Shown: positions 17,739 to 27,887, counted from the first letter of the stretch. The stretch is 64,000 nucleotides of DNA from Rhizobiaceae bacterium (GCA_029212415.1 JARGOF010000004.1:124001-188000); one strand, 5' to 3'. Numbers and translations: made by a program. The notes: generated by a model not told the origin, from the sequence alone.

Positions 17739-19435
17739 CGCCTGGCTCCTTTGGGCTGTTCGCCCGATCTGTTGTTGTTGTGGATCGATGATCCAGATTG
17801 TCTCTTGTAAAAGTTTCGTTTGCCCTTGCCGCGACGCCATATGCCATCGGCGGCCATCATTTCCGTCAACAGGCCTTCGCGCAGGCCACGGTCGGCAACC
17901 CGCAGGCGTTCAGACGGCCAGCGCAGCCGGATCGCATCCAGTATAGCACAACCGGCAAGCACAAGATCGGCGCGGTCCGCACCAATGCACGGATTGGATG
18001 ATCGGGCGTCAAAATCCCACGACAGCAGTTTGCGCGTCATCAGATCCACCTGGTCGGAGGTCAGCCAGAGGCCATCGACCCGCCGCCGGTCGTATCGCGG
18101 CAGATCCAGATGGACACCCGCAAGTGTTGTTACCGTACCGGACGTGCCAAGCAGGTGAAAAACACCCTTGGCCGCGCCGCTGCATCCGGGAAGCGCCGGA
18201 CATATGAAATCGGACAGGAGTGCTGCGACCTCCTCCACCATGTCGGCATAGATGCGCTCGGTCACATGCTGGCCGCCGTGGCGCTCGGACAGATTGACCA
18301 CGCCAACCGGCAACGAGGTCCAGGCCGTTATATGGTTTGCCAGGCGGTTTGATCGATTGCCCGACAGGTCAATGGCCGCGATCTCCGACGATCCACCGCC
18401 AATATCAAACAGCACCACACCATCGGTCTCGCGTCCCACCAGCGAAGAACATCCCGAAACCGCAAGACGCGCCTCGGTTTCCCGGTCAACGATCTCCAGA
18501 TCCAGGCCGGTTTCCAGCTTGACCCGCTCAAGGAATTCCACACCATTGTCTGCCGTTCGGCAGGCTTCGGTGGCAATCAGACGGTGACGGCGGACCGGAC
18601 GGTTTTCCAGTTTGATTGCGCAGACTTTCAGGGCTTCGACAGCCCTGTCCATCGCTGCTTCCGAAAGACGTCCGGTTGCACCCAGCCCCTCGCCCAGCCG
18701 GACGATCCGGGAAAAGGCATCGACCACCCGGAATTGGCCCGGCCGTGTGGGCAGGGCCACCAGCAAACGGCAATTGTTGGTGCCCAGATCAAGCGCCGCA
18801 TAAAGCGGCGGATTGCCACGAGCGGAATTCATATGCGGTGCGTTGCTGCCGCCGGCCTGTCTGTTGGGCGGTACGCTTTTCACCGCCCCATCCGGCCCAT
18901 TGTTTTGCCGGGCCAGGGTTTCGGATGCGCCCGGTTCATTTGGCCTGTCCGAATGGGGTTTTGGCCCATTACCACGCTTGTCACCAGGCCCACGCTTGTC
19001 ACCAGGATTACCGCGCATCTTGTGCGCCAGATCCGGCTGGTGCCTGCCCTTGTGATGATTGGGGTGCGCATGCGCATTCTTGTCGCGGCCTGCATCCGAC
19101 TGGCCTGACGCAATGCCAGTCACCTGCTGCTGATCAGCGGTTCCGGCTTTGGATTTCCCGCGTCGCGAACGCCGTCTGCGGCGTTTTTTCTTTTCCGGAG
19201 AAGGTGCATTGGCAATGCCACCCTCCGGATTCGTCCGGGTGGATTCCTGCTCACCAATATCTGGGCGCCTGTCCCGATTCGCGCTTTGCGAGTCGGAATT
19301 GCTGAGAGCCTGTGCAACCGGACTGTTCTTGTCTGATGCGCTGTCGGAACCGGATGGCCTTGTATCCGTCACCGTTTCAACAGCTCTCGGCGCCCCGTTG
19401 CGCGACGCAAAAGCGTCATCTGCGGGGTCTGTCAC
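17735..19435 (-). CDS. Exopolyphosphatase / pppGpp phosphatase (Ppx/GppA) with long basic N-terminal extension
   Basis: 566 residues from GTG 19435, chosen because AGGAAA lies 7-8 nt upstream; the frame continues to TTG 19603 without similarity. Residues 1-210 are low-complexity and probably disordered, with a Lys/Arg cluster ([13 protein letters not shown], about 82-94) and a direct repeat of PGDKRG near 144-155. The Ppx/GppA catalytic domain begins near residue 211 with [16 protein letters not shown], followed by [24 protein letters not shown] and [13 protein letters not shown]. It hydrolyses polyphosphate or pppGpp. The basic tail may bind polyphosphate or RNA (inference). Confidence 0.92.
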   Translation of the reverse strand: MTDPADDAFASRNGAPRAVETVTDTRPSGSDSASDKNSPVAQALSNSDSQSANRDRRPDIGEQESTRTNPEGGIANAPSPEKKKRRRRRSRRGKSKAGTADQQQVTGIASGQSDAGRDKNAHAHPNHHKGRHQPDLAHKMRGNPGDKRGPGDKRGNGPKPHSDRPNEPGASETLARQNNGPDGAVKSVPPNRQAGGSNAPHMNSARGNPPLYAALDLGTNNCRLLVALPTRPGQFRVVDAFSRIVRLGEGLGATGRLSEAAMDRAVEALKVCAIKLENRPVRRHRLIATEACRTADNGVEFLERVKLETGLDLEIVDRETEARLAVSGCSSLVGRETDGVVLFDIGGGSSEIAAIDLSGNRSNRLANHITAWTSLPVGVVNLSERHGGQHVTERIYADMVEEVAALLSDFICPALPGCSGAAKGVFHLLGTSGTVTTLAGVHLDLPRYDRRRVDGLWLTSDQVDLMTRKLLSWDFDARSSNPCIGADRADLVLAGCAILDAIRLRWPSERLRVADRGLREGLLTEMMAADGIWRRGKGKRNFYKRQSGSSIHNNNRSGEQPKGARR

Positions 19436-19677
19436 ACTGTTTCCTGCCGCGCCGCGCCAGATAAATATCGGCAGCAGGCGCTTGTCTGATCTTCGTTGAG
19501 CAAACTGTAACAGCGCGCCTCTGGATCGACAAACAGTTTTTCGCCGCAGTCTCCGGCAAAGGCTCTGCTGCCTGAAAGCACAATCACGGCAAGGCAGGAT
19601 CAAGGAACAGGACAGAACGCATCTGAAGCGTCAGCGCAAACTGTCTGTCGCGCAGGTCGACAGGCCGTGCCGGCAAT

Positions 19678-20625
19678 TCATTTCATACTTTTTCTGCCGC
19701 CGGCCAGCGTGATGACCGCAATGATGATCAGGCCGGTCATGATCAGGCGTACGCCCGCACCGACACCGAAGGTATTGAGCATTGATACGACCAGAAACAG
19801 GAACAGAGACGCTCCCCATATGCCCGGCACATTGGAGTTTCCACCGGCAACCGACGAGCCGCCGATAACAACGACTGCGATCGAGGTCAGCAGGTATTCC
19901 GTGCCCATATTGAGTGCTGCCCCCCCTGAAAAACTGGCAAGGAAGTAACCCGCAACAGCGGCGAGAACACCGCACAAGACATAGGTCGAAAACCGTACGC
20001 CATCGACCGGCACACCAGCCAGTCGGGCCGCCCGCATGTTTTGCCCGATTGCCAAAACCCAACGCCCGAACAGGCTTCGCATCAGGATAAAATACGCGGC
20101 AACGGCCAGAACAAAAGACAGCAATGCAACATTGGGCACGCCCAGGACAGATGACGTGGTGAAGTCAGTCAAGACTTCCGGCGGTTTGATGCGCAGCCCG
20201 CGGTTCGACCAGATCGCCGTCGACTGGATGAGGAAGCTGGATGACAGGGTTGCGATGATCGGTGGTATCTTCAGCAGTTTTATCAGGCCGAAATTGGCCG
20301 TACCAACCGCCAGACCAACTCCCAGTGCGATCAGCAAACCGGGCAGCACCAATGCGCCATCCGTGTTCATGAATTTGAGAGCGAGCGTTGCCGAAAGGGT
20401 CATGGTGGCGGGAATGGACAGATCGATATTGCCGGGCCCCAGGGTAATGACAAACATCTGCCCGATGCCGACGATCACCGAGAAGGCGGCAAAGGTCAGG
20501 GCTGCCTGCGCGAGGCCAGCCCCGCCCAGGCCACCGGTAAAGATGATTGTCGCCACCCAGGCGCTCAATACGGCGATAAATGACCAGATCCACGGTTTGT
20601 GAAAGAGCAAGGTGACATTGTTCAT
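19678..20625 (-). CDS. Sugar ABC importer permease 2 (RbsC-like)
   Basis: 315 residues from ATG 20625, which overlaps the stop of the preceding permease by 4 bp (ATGA); the frame runs far upstream but that part is antisense-like. It is a BPD_transp_2 permease with about nine TM helices. Family signatures include GPGNIDLSIPATMTLSATLA (residues 61-80) and a late MGTEYLLTSIAVVVIGGSSVAGG segment. It pairs with the adjacent permease as a heterodimer of the ribose/CUT2-type importer. It is the last gene of the operon. Confidence 0.92.
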   Translation of the reverse strand: MNNVTLLFHKPWIWSFIAVLSAWVATIIFTGGLGGAGLAQAALTFAAFSVIVGIGQMFVITLGPGNIDLSIPATMTLSATLALKFMNTDGALVLPGLLIALGVGLAVGTANFGLIKLLKIPPIIATLSSSFLIQSTAIWSNRGLRIKPPEVLTDFTTSSVLGVPNVALLSFVLAVAAYFILMRSLFGRWVLAIGQNMRAARLAGVPVDGVRFSTYVLCGVLAAVAGYFLASFSGGAALNMGTEYLLTSIAVVVIGGSSVAGGNSNVPGIWGASLFLFLVVSMLNTFGVGAGVRLIMTGLIIIAVITLAGGRKSMK

Positions 20626-21569
20626 CGGACGCCGGCTCCTTGCTTGCTGCGGTTCAACAGGACACGCAAGGCCAATACAATGATGAGAATTGCACCCTGG
20701 GCTCCAATTTGCCAGTCGGATGAAATACGCAGAAATGACAGAAATGACCCGGCCAGAGTCAGCGTCAGTGCGCCGATCACGGCACCGATTGGCGAGACCC
20801 GTCCGCCGGTGAACTCGCCGCCACCCAGAATGACACCGGCAATGGACAAAAGCGTATAGCGCAAAGCAATATTCGCATCGGCAGCGGTCGTCAGGCCGAC
20901 CAGCAGAATGCCGGCAAGCACGGCAAAAAATCCGGCAGATGCGTAAGCGGCTGCACGGACCCAGAGGATTGACCACCCGGCCCGTTCCACCGAGCGCTCG
21001 TTGCCGCCGACACCGCGGATGACCACCCCAAAGGAGGATCGCATTACAAGGAAATGCGCTATGCCTGCGATCAGGATGCTGGCAACAATTGCCATGGGTA
21101 TGCCGGGCGGTTTGGTCTTCATCAGCCAACGGGCCCACTCCGGCGCCGCGCCACCGGGCGATGGCAAGATGAGCACGGCCAGACCACCCCAGACAAAGGA
21201 CATGCCCAGCGTCACCACGATCGCCGGAAGATTGCGCACATAAATCAATATGCCCACCAGCGCATAAACGCCGATAGCGCCGGCCAGGATCAAGACGCCC
21301 AGAAGTGGCGTGTCCCGCAGAAACGTCGCGGCAACACAGGCGACAAAACTGACAAAGGCACCCATGGAAAGATCGAGGTCATTCACCGCAATAATCAGCA
21401 TTTGCGCAATCGTTGCCAGGGCAATGGGCACGGCAAGATTGAATAGCAGATTGAGCCCCAGATAACTCATGGTGCGCGGTTGTATATAAAATACGCTGAT
21501 CAGCAGAACGGCCAGCGAGAAAGCCGGAAGAAGCTGGCGAAGGCGATCGGATGTCATCAGGCCACTCAC
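20622..21569 (-). CDS. Sugar ABC importer permease 1 (RbsC-like)
   Basis: A 315-residue BPD_transp_2 permease. It contains AVNDLDLSMGAFVSFVACVA near residue 62 (the family's D-L-S-x-G element), VGGNERSVERAGW near 195 and YTLLSIAGVILGGGEFTGGRVS near 245. It overlaps the ATPase stop by 4 bp at its start and the second permease by 4 bp at its end. It forms the membrane channel with the second permease; ligand unknown. Confidence 0.92.
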   Translation of the reverse strand: MSGLMTSDRLRQLLPAFSLAVLLISVFYIQPRTMSYLGLNLLFNLAVPIALATIAQMLIIAVNDLDLSMGAFVSFVACVAATFLRDTPLLGVLILAGAIGVYALVGILIYVRNLPAIVVTLGMSFVWGGLAVLILPSPGGAAPEWARWLMKTKPPGIPMAIVASILIAGIAHFLVMRSSFGVVIRGVGGNERSVERAGWSILWVRAAAYASAGFFAVLAGILLVGLTTAADANIALRYTLLSIAGVILGGGEFTGGRVSPIGAVIGALTLTLAGSFLSFLRISSDWQIGAQGAILIIVLALRVLLNRSKQGAGVR

Positions 21570-23029
21570 GCTGCTGCCTCTTTGAATGAGGCACGAATGA
21601 TATTTTCCTCGGTGACGTCCTCGCCAGCAAATTCTGCCGCGATTGCGCCTTCACTGAACACATAGACACGATCGCACTGGCGCACTTCATCCATTTCTGT
21701 CGAATACCAGATGAAGGTGCGTCCTTTCCCCGCCTCCTCGCGCAGCATGGAATAGACATCCTGCTTGGTCCCCACATCCACCCCGCGCATAGGATCGTCC
21801 ATCAGCACGACGGGCGCCGGAGATGCCAGAGCACGGGCAAACAGCACCTTTTGCTGATTGCCGCCGGAAAGGGACAGGATGTCATTTTGCATGTCATCTG
21901 TCCTGATCGCGATGCGCTCACGCCATAGTTTGCCCAATTCCCGCTCGCGCGCCACACTGACAAAAAACCGCCGCGTCAAATCCGGCAACAGCGTCAGACT
22001 CATGTTGCGCAATATGCTCCAAAGCGGCAGCACGCCGTCGACAGACCTGTCGCCAGCCACGAAGGCAACCTGATTGTTCCGGCGGCTTCGCCAATCACCG
22101 GTGTTTTCCAGATAGAGGCGCACAAGGGCGTCGGTCTGCCCATGGCCACTCAGCCCGGCCAATCCGACTATTTCACCCTTATGGGCCTGAAGGCTTCCAT
22201 TTTTGAGGGCAATCGCCACTGTGCCAGCGGCCGCGGTGGTGTCCCGCCGTTCGTTTTCGCGCACGACGCTTCCCATGGCCTGGACAAGGGATGCCACATC
22301 GAATTTGCTCGCCGTGCTGTCAACAACCGCCTTGCCATCCTTCATCACAAAAATACGGTCCGCAATCTCGAGCACTTCATCGAGGATATGTGAAATAAAG
22401 ACCACAGCCCCGCCGTCCGCAACAAACTGCCGGACATAGGCCAGCATCTTGTTGGCAAGGACGGCATCGAGGGATGAGGTCGGCTCATCCAGAATGACCA
22501 GTTTGACGGGATTTGATATTTCCAGAAAAGCGATTGCGATTTCCACCATCTGCCGTTCGGCGATGGACAGATTGCCCACCAGTTCGCTGGTGCGGATCGT
22601 ATGGCCCGGAAACACTTTGCCGAGTTGGTCGCGGATCAATGTCTCGGCGTTTTTACGCCAGGCGGACCGGCCCAGATCCCGATGCGCAATTCTTACATTC
22701 TCGACAATTATGAGATTTGGGCACAGCGAAAGTTCCTGAAAAACGCAGCGCACGCCGGCCTGCCGCGCCCGGGAGACCGAATAGGCGTCTACCAGCTCAC
22801 CCGAAATGCGGATCGTGCCCTCGTCCAGTGACAGCCCGCCATTGAGTATATTGACCAAGGTGGATTTGCCCGCGCCATTGTGGCCGACAAGTCCGACACA
22901 TTCACCCGGAGCGACATGAAAATCCACCCCGTCCAAAGCCCGAACGGCGCCAAAATGTTTTCTGGCGCCGTCCAAAGCGATGACGGATTTTTCAGATGGC
23001 ATAGTCATCCCGCCGGCAAGACCAATCAC
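21566..23029 (-). CDS. Sugar ABC importer ATPase, two NBDs (RbsA-like)
   Basis: A protein of up to 487 residues with tandem ABC domains. The first has Walker A GHNGAGKST, a signature-like NLSIAERQMVEIA and Walker B LVILDEPTSSLD. The second has the degenerate Walker A typical of RbsA-type ATPases and LSGGNQQKVLFARAL, then VVLMDDPMRGVDVGTKQDVY. The GTG at 23029 overlaps the binding-protein stop; ATG 23008 is an equally possible start and fits the family N-terminus (MTMPSEKS) better. It energises the importer encoded beside it. Confidence 0.92.
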   Translation of the reverse strand: MIGLAGGMTMPSEKSVIALDGARKHFGAVRALDGVDFHVAPGECVGLVGHNGAGKSTLVNILNGGLSLDEGTIRISGELVDAYSVSRARQAGVRCVFQELSLCPNLIIVENVRIAHRDLGRSAWRKNAETLIRDQLGKVFPGHTIRTSELVGNLSIAERQMVEIAIAFLEISNPVKLVILDEPTSSLDAVLANKMLAYVRQFVADGGAVVFISHILDEVLEIADRIFVMKDGKAVVDSTASKFDVASLVQAMGSVVRENERRDTTAAAGTVAIALKNGSLQAHKGEIVGLAGLSGHGQTDALVRLYLENTGDWRSRRNNQVAFVAGDRSVDGVLPLWSILRNMSLTLLPDLTRRFFVSVARERELGKLWRERIAIRTDDMQNDILSLSGGNQQKVLFARALASPAPVVLMDDPMRGVDVGTKQDVYSMLREEAGKGRTFIWYSTEMDEVRQCDRVYVFSEGAIAAEFAGEDVTEENIIRASFKEAAA

Positions 23030-24048
23030 ATGGATGATTTGATCGTGGCTTTAGCATCATCGAGTGAATATTCCACATTGGCCACGCCGCCTGCCTGGGT
23101 GGTTTCAAGACTTTCTTCCAGGGTGTCCTGCGTAATTTTCAGGAACGGCACAGTCAGATCCTGCGGCACTGTTGCACCATCGAGAATTTGCTGCGCCACC
23201 CAGAATGCCAGCGTCGAAACACCCGGAGCGATGGAGACCGACATGGTCTCATAACCGGTGGCATCCTTTTGCTCTTTCCACCAGAGCAACTCATCATGGC
23301 GATTGCCCATGATAATCAGCGGCACATCACGGCCGGCTGCGGCGAAGGCCTGAGCCGACCCGTAACCATCACCGCCCTGTGTGACCACGGCGGCAATCTC
23401 CGGCAGGCTTGGCAGAATGCCGGCAACCGCCTTCTGGGCAACATCCTGAGCCCAGTCGCCGTGAACCGATCCGACGATCTTGAATTGCGGATTCTCCGCG
23501 ACACCGGCATGAATACCGGCAGATATTTCATCGTCCACAAACACGCCGGCCAGACCCCGCAATTCGAGCAGGTTGCCGCCATCGGGAATTTTTTCCGACA
23601 GGTAATCCAGCTGGCTCTTGCCCATGCCGGCAAAGTCGACGGCTATGCGATAGGCGCAGGGTTCAGTGACGATACCGTCAAAGGAGACAACAACGATGCC
23701 TGCATCGCAGGCTTCCTTGACCGCACCATTGAGAGCCGTCGGCGAGGCTGCATTGATGACGATGGCATCATAGCCCTGAAGAATCAGGTTCTGAATCTGC
23801 GCGGCCTGTTCCGTCGCCTGGTTTTCAGCGGTGGTGAATGCGTCAGCAGCAGCGACAACGCCGCTTGATACGGCAGCGCCGGTCACTTTGTCCCAGCTGG
23901 TAAGCATGGCCTGACGCCATGAATTGCCTGCGTAATTGTTGGACAATGCAATTTTCTTGCCCGCCGTATCGGCAAAGGCCGGAAGCGTTGCAAGCGTGGT
24001 GCCCATGGACAGGGCCAAGGTCAAAGTGGCTAATGTAAATTTGTTCAT
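23026..24048 (-). CDS. Sugar ABC importer periplasmic binding protein
   Basis: 340 residues from ATG 24048, which has GGAGGA 5 nt upstream; the open frame continues to 24129 without a signal peptide. Residues 1-25 are a signal peptide ending AFADTA. The mature protein has the peripl_BP_4 features KIALSNNYAGNSWRQAML, LQGYDAIVINAASPTAL, VVSFDG and VVTQGGDGYGSAQA. It leads the four-gene operon binding protein - ATPase - permease - permease. A two-component system lies directly upstream on the same strand and may control it. The ligand is probably a sugar or polyol. Confidence 0.92.
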   Translation of the reverse strand: MNKFTLATLTLALSMGTTLATLPAFADTAGKKIALSNNYAGNSWRQAMLTSWDKVTGAAVSSGVVAAADAFTTAENQATEQAAQIQNLILQGYDAIVINAASPTALNGAVKEACDAGIVVVSFDGIVTEPCAYRIAVDFAGMGKSQLDYLSEKIPDGGNLLELRGLAGVFVDDEISAGIHAGVAENPQFKIVGSVHGDWAQDVAQKAVAGILPSLPEIAAVVTQGGDGYGSAQAFAAAGRDVPLIIMGNRHDELLWWKEQKDATGYETMSVSIAPGVSTLAFWVAQQILDGATVPQDLTVPFLKITQDTLEESLETTQAGGVANVEYSLDDAKATIKSSM

Positions 24049-24074
24049 GCGTTCCTCCAAACACTTGTATTGAT

Positions 24075-24089
24075 CCAATGATCGATTGG
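24075..24089. promoter_or_regulatory. Palindrome in leader of sugar ABC operon
   Basis: CCAATGATCGATTGG, with 5-bp arms CCAAT/ATTGG, lies 27-41 bp upstream of the binding-protein start. It could be a binding site for the adjacent NarL-type regulator or another factor. The arms are short and the assignment is weak. Confidence 0.25.
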
Positions 24090-24327
24090 TAGAACCTGCA
24101 TGGCCTCCACGGCCCGAAATGTGGGACATGAAGAATGCATGGCGCCTGTGTTCATCTCCCTCCCTTGGGCGAAACCAGCCGCTAACTGATCATTGCACCT
24201 GAAGCTTACGAAGCACCACCCCAACAGCAAACGGCACAAGCTGCATTAAGGGTACGTGAAGACACAGGGTGAATTGCGGTAATCCGCAGATTCTTCCGTA
24301 AGCCAGTGAAATACCATAGTCCCGACC

Positions 24328-25050
24328 TCATTTTTTTGCCAGCCAATCCTCCAATTCCATTTCGTAACTCGCCAGCCCGTCAACGTTCAACAATCCGCGC
24401 GACAGCGCAACGGTCAGAGCGCGTGTCCGTGAATTGAAAACCGGGCCAATATCGGAGTGGGTGACCGACCGGTTAAGGCCCAGTTTCTCGTAGAGATGTT
24501 TCAGGCGGCTTTGAACGCCACGCGTCGAGATTTTGCGGCGGGCCGATATTGCCTTGTCCGTCATCCCCAATGAAATATCGGTGAGCACCTCAAACTCGGC
24601 GTCGGTCAAACCTTCGAGCGTATTTTCCGAGCGTTGCTGCACACCGCGCACTTCCCGGTCGATGATGCATTGATCCTGGACGAATATGCCGCGTGCGGCA
24701 AAGGCAAGCCTTTCCTCACTGGCGGATTTCAACAGATAGCCATAGACCGCGCCGGAAGGCACGATACGCGCAACGCCGCGCACATAGGCCTCATCTGCAT
24801 AATTTGACCAGAACAGGATGCGCATTTCGGGAAAACACCGCCAGATTTCCTTGGCCGCATCCACCCCGTTGGATTTTGGCATCTGCAAATCCATGAAGAT
24901 GCCATCAATGGTCTCCGATTTTACAATCTCGACCGCCGCCGCGCCATTTTCCGCTTCGTAGAGCTGATCACACTCGGGCAAGGCGTTCTCAACCGCCGTC
25001 TTCAAAAATGCTCGGTGCAAGGGGTCGTCTTCAGTGATCAACAGGTTCAT
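24328..25050 (-). CDS. NarL/LuxR-type response regulator
   Basis: 240 residues. The receiver domain covers residues 1-120, with the acidic pocket TEDD, phosphoacceptor Asp54 in GIFMDLQMP and conserved Lys108 in YLLKSAS. The C-terminal LuxR-type HTH starts at LTDAEFEVLTDISLGMTDKAISARRKIS near 148; the helix ends unusually, with STRGVQSRLKHLYEKLGLNRSV. It overlaps the kinase gene by 20 bp. The likely target is the sugar ABC operon 280 bp downstream or the divergent SMP-30 gene. Confidence 0.9.
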   Translation of the reverse strand: MNLLITEDDPLHRAFLKTAVENALPECDQLYEAENGAAAVEIVKSETIDGIFMDLQMPKSNGVDAAKEIWRCFPEMRILFWSNYADEAYVRGVARIVPSGAVYGYLLKSASEERLAFAARGIFVQDQCIIDREVRGVQQRSENTLEGLTDAEFEVLTDISLGMTDKAISARRKISTRGVQSRLKHLYEKLGLNRSVTHSDIGPVFNSRTRALTVALSRGLLNVDGLASYEMELEDWLAKK

Positions 25051-26320
25051 GAGACCTCCGGGAAATGGCTTCTATAAGAGGGTGATGTGTGTCGTGCGGT
25101 GTCGTTGAACGCGGAATGGCAATTGAAACGCGTGTACCACCAAGCGGTTCATTGCCACAAATACTCAGATTGGCCGAGATGAGGGCGGCACGCACACGCA
25201 TATTGTCCAGTCCGCGCGCCGATCGCTCATGCTCTTTGTTTGTTCCCGTTCCGTCGTCCACCACGGTCACGTGAATGTATTTCTCATCGGACTGGATGGT
25301 GACGGCAAGATTTCCGGGCCGCCCGTGTTTCACCGCATTGTTGATGGCTTCCTGGACGATGCGAAACAGCGTGGTTCGCAAGGAATCAGGGCAATCATCC
25401 AAGAGGGATGAAGCCCCATCAATCACTTTGGTGGCAATTTTTGGTACAATACCATCAACCGAGCGTTCCAGCTGCGCCTCGACCGCCTGGGCAAAACCAA
25501 ACAGTTCCATGACACCCGGTTTGGCATCCTCGATAATGCGGCGCAATTCGCTGATACAGGTTGAAATTCCAGCCTCCAGCTTTGCGATATCGGCCACGGT
25601 TGTCTTTTTCTTGCGGGCCATCTGCGACACCTGATGCGAAATGCGTGTCAGATCGGCAAGCGTCTGATCATGCAGGTCCATGCCGATGTTCTTGCGCTCG
25701 TTTTCCATGCCTTCGGTAAGCCGCAACGTGCCCAGTCTGAGGGCCTCGGCCCTGCCCCGGGCACCGCCTTCGGCCCGCGCCATGCGTTGCGCCTCTTCAC
25801 TCTGATTGAGCGCGTAGAAATAGGGCGAGACAAGGTCGGCGATCTGCTGCGCTATTTGCAGATCCTCATCGTCGTATTTGTGCAATTCGTGACGGGAGAT
25901 GTTCAGTGAACCGAGAATATCCCCATGGATATGAAGCGGGACATGAATCCGGCTGCGCAAATTGGCCCCGTAAATCGGCGCATCGAAGGCACTTTCGAAA
26001 TGAAACCGTTTGTCCGCCCAGGCATCACCGGTAATAATATGATCGGTTCGGCCTGAAAGCAGGTCCCTGATGGGACTGTGAGCAATTTTTCCAGGCTCCT
26101 TGGCCTTGTTGCTCCATTCCGTTTTCATGCCGACTTCAAAGGCGACACAGCATTCGGGCTGATCGGGCAGAATGATGGAGATGTCCAGATGATCATGCTG
26201 AAAAAGGGCATGAATTTCGCCACCGATTTGTCTGAGCACACTTTGGAAATCCAGTTGGCCGGCGATTGCCCGCGATATGGCCAGGTACCGCTCCAGCAAT
26301 TCTTCGTGATCAATCGACAC
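25031..26320 (-). CDS. GAF-domain sensor histidine kinase (HisKA_3/NarX type), soluble
   Basis: 429 residues from GTG 26320, which has GGAGGA 8 nt upstream; the frame extends 46 codons further without similarity. Residues about 15-165 form a GAF sensor domain, with no TM helix and no signal peptide, so it senses inside the cytoplasm. The HisKA_3 phosphoacceptor is His217 in GMDLHDQT. The HATPase_c domain has NAVKHG, VVDDGTG and ARGLDNMRVRA. It is the cognate kinase of the overlapping response regulator. Confidence 0.9.
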   Translation of the reverse strand: MSIDHEELLERYLAISRAIAGQLDFQSVLRQIGGEIHALFQHDHLDISIILPDQPECCVAFEVGMKTEWSNKAKEPGKIAHSPIRDLLSGRTDHIITGDAWADKRFHFESAFDAPIYGANLRSRIHVPLHIHGDILGSLNISRHELHKYDDEDLQIAQQIADLVSPYFYALNQSEEAQRMARAEGGARGRAEALRLGTLRLTEGMENERKNIGMDLHDQTLADLTRISHQVSQMARKKKTTVADIAKLEAGISTCISELRRIIEDAKPGVMELFGFAQAVEAQLERSVDGIVPKIATKVIDGASSLLDDCPDSLRTTLFRIVQEAINNAVKHGRPGNLAVTIQSDEKYIHVTVVDDGTGTNKEHERSARGLDNMRVRAALISANLSICGNEPLGGTRVSIAIPRSTTPHDTHHPLIEAISRRSHEPVDH

Positions 26321-26571
26321 CCAGCAGATCCTCCACCCACACCGGATGTTTAACACATCTGGCAGGCCGGGAGGAACAGGTGATAAACACGATCGATGCT
26401 GAATTCCGCGGCTTCCATTGCGGAAACCCGCAGGCGGAACGTCGTGAACCTGCCACATGATGTCGAATGGAAAGGCATACCCTGCCCCCGATATCTCCCT
26501 GAATGGGACATCAGAACTTTTACTTCCAAAGAGCCTGACAACGTCAATCGGGCAGAAGATCGAGACTTAAA

Positions 26572-27474
26572 ATGGTATCAGAAATTGCAGTGCATGACGA
26601 CAGGTTTCGCAGGCTTGTTTCAACGGATTCACAGCTCGTGAAGCTGCATTCGGGTATGATCTGGGCGGAGGGCCCTGTCTACTTTCCTCACGGCGACTAT
26701 CTGCTGTGGAGTGACATTCCAAACAATCGTGTCTGGCAGTGGATGGAAGGCGCCGGAGCGCGCCTCTACTTGGACAATGCAAACAATGCGAATGGCCATA
26801 CCCGCGATCGCCAGGGACGCCTCATCAGCTGCGAACACCTGACGCGCCGGGTCACTCGGATCAACCATGACGGCTCCCTGTCGATTATCGCGGATTCCTT
26901 TGAGGGCAAACGGCTCAATTCTCCCAACGATGTGGTGGTGAAATCCGATTCCAGCATCTGGTTCACCGACCCGCCCTATGGAATATTGAGCGACCATGAA
27001 GGCAAGAAGGCCGAACAGGAGCAGGCAGGCTGCTATGTGTTTCGTTGTGATCCCAACGATGGCGCCCTGACCATTGTCGCAGACGATTTCGACAAGCCGA
27101 ATGGCCTGGCCTTCTCGCCCGACGAAAAGATTCTCTATGTATCAGACACGGGTCGCTCACACGATGAAAATGGCCCGCATCACATCCGTGCCTTTGACGT
27201 CATTGATGGTTGCCGTCTGACCAATGGACGCCTGTTCAAGGACATCGAAATTGGCCTGTCAGACGGCTTTCGACTGGATGTTGAAGGCAATATCTGGACC
27301 AGCACCGGCGGCGGCGTCCAGTGTTTCTCTTCCGATGGCGTGTTGTTGGGGGAGATCATCATGGATGAGGTCGTCTCCAACCTGACATTTGGCGGCCCGG
27401 ACAACAATCGCCTGTTCATCACCGCCACGACATCCCTCTATTCGATCTCGGTTGACGTGAAGGGGGCGCTCTAA
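26572..27474 (+). CDS. SMP-30/gluconolactonase family lactonase
   Basis: A 300-residue six-bladed propeller of the SMP-30/Gnl family. Metal-binding and active-site signatures visible are AEGPVYF (Glu near residue 32), NANGHTRDRQGRLISCEH near 83, SPNDVVVKSDSSIWFTDPPYG near 125, PNGLAFSPDEKILYVSDT near 180 and SDGFRLDVEGNIWTS near 225. Such enzymes hydrolyse aldonolactones to aldonic acids using Ca2+ or Zn2+. It is divergent from the GAF kinase and close to the sugar importer, suggesting that the imported sugar is oxidised to a lactone. Confidence 0.9.
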   Translation: MVSEIAVHDDRFRRLVSTDSQLVKLHSGMIWAEGPVYFPHGDYLLWSDIPNNRVWQWMEGAGARLYLDNANNANGHTRDRQGRLISCEHLTRRVTRINHDGSLSIIADSFEGKRLNSPNDVVVKSDSSIWFTDPPYGILSDHEGKKAEQEQAGCYVFRCDPNDGALTIVADDFDKPNGLAFSPDEKILYVSDTGRSHDENGPHHIRAFDVIDGCRLTNGRLFKDIEIGLSDGFRLDVEGNIWTSTGGGVQCFSSDGVLLGEIIMDEVVSNLTFGGPDNNRLFITATTSLYSISVDVKGAL

Positions 27475-27887
27475 GCGGTTTTCCGCGGCCAAAAGCAGGT
27501 TTCCTAAGTCCACGGTTGCCAAATCTTGTCATGGACGTTGTCGTAGGCCGTTTGCGATTGTGATGTGTGGAGCCCGTATTATTCGCCTGACCAACGGGGC
27601 AGGATGACGACACGCGTGGCTGAAACAGAGCATGGCAACTTGCGCGATACAAAGGCCGAAACCGAACGCGAAAGACATGCTGTATAGGGAACATCACCGA
27701 CTGGCCTCTGCGCAATCTCGGCCGATGTCGCATTGCGAACAATCGCATTGCCATTTTCTGCATCCAAGGAGGACATTTCAGGCTTGATTGACCGGGCAAA
27801 TGTGATACAAGGCGGCACGAAACGCATGGCTGGCAATCAGATGCCGCACAACATTCGTTTCGCCAAAGCGCTGCAACAGGCGCTTTT
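27475..27887. other. Intergenic region upstream of tRNA-Gln; no gene seen
   Basis: This 413-bp stretch lies between the lactonase stop and tRNA-Gln. Short frames exist on both strands, but none has a credible start, codon pattern or recognisable family. A small GCGG-TTTT-CCGC hairpin just after the lactonase stop is too weak to call. The tRNA promoter should lie near the right end but no clear hexamers were identified. Confidence 0.5.

Noticed and set aside
20626-21138. Upstream extension of the second sugar permease
   Set aside because: The extension lies over the first permease in another frame. ATG 20625, with a 4-bp overlap, gives the normal family N-terminus.
27784-27810. Sigma-70 promoter for tRNA-Gln (TTGACC ... 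GATACA)
   Set aside because: The two boxes are only about 10 bp apart, far from the needed 16-18 bp.
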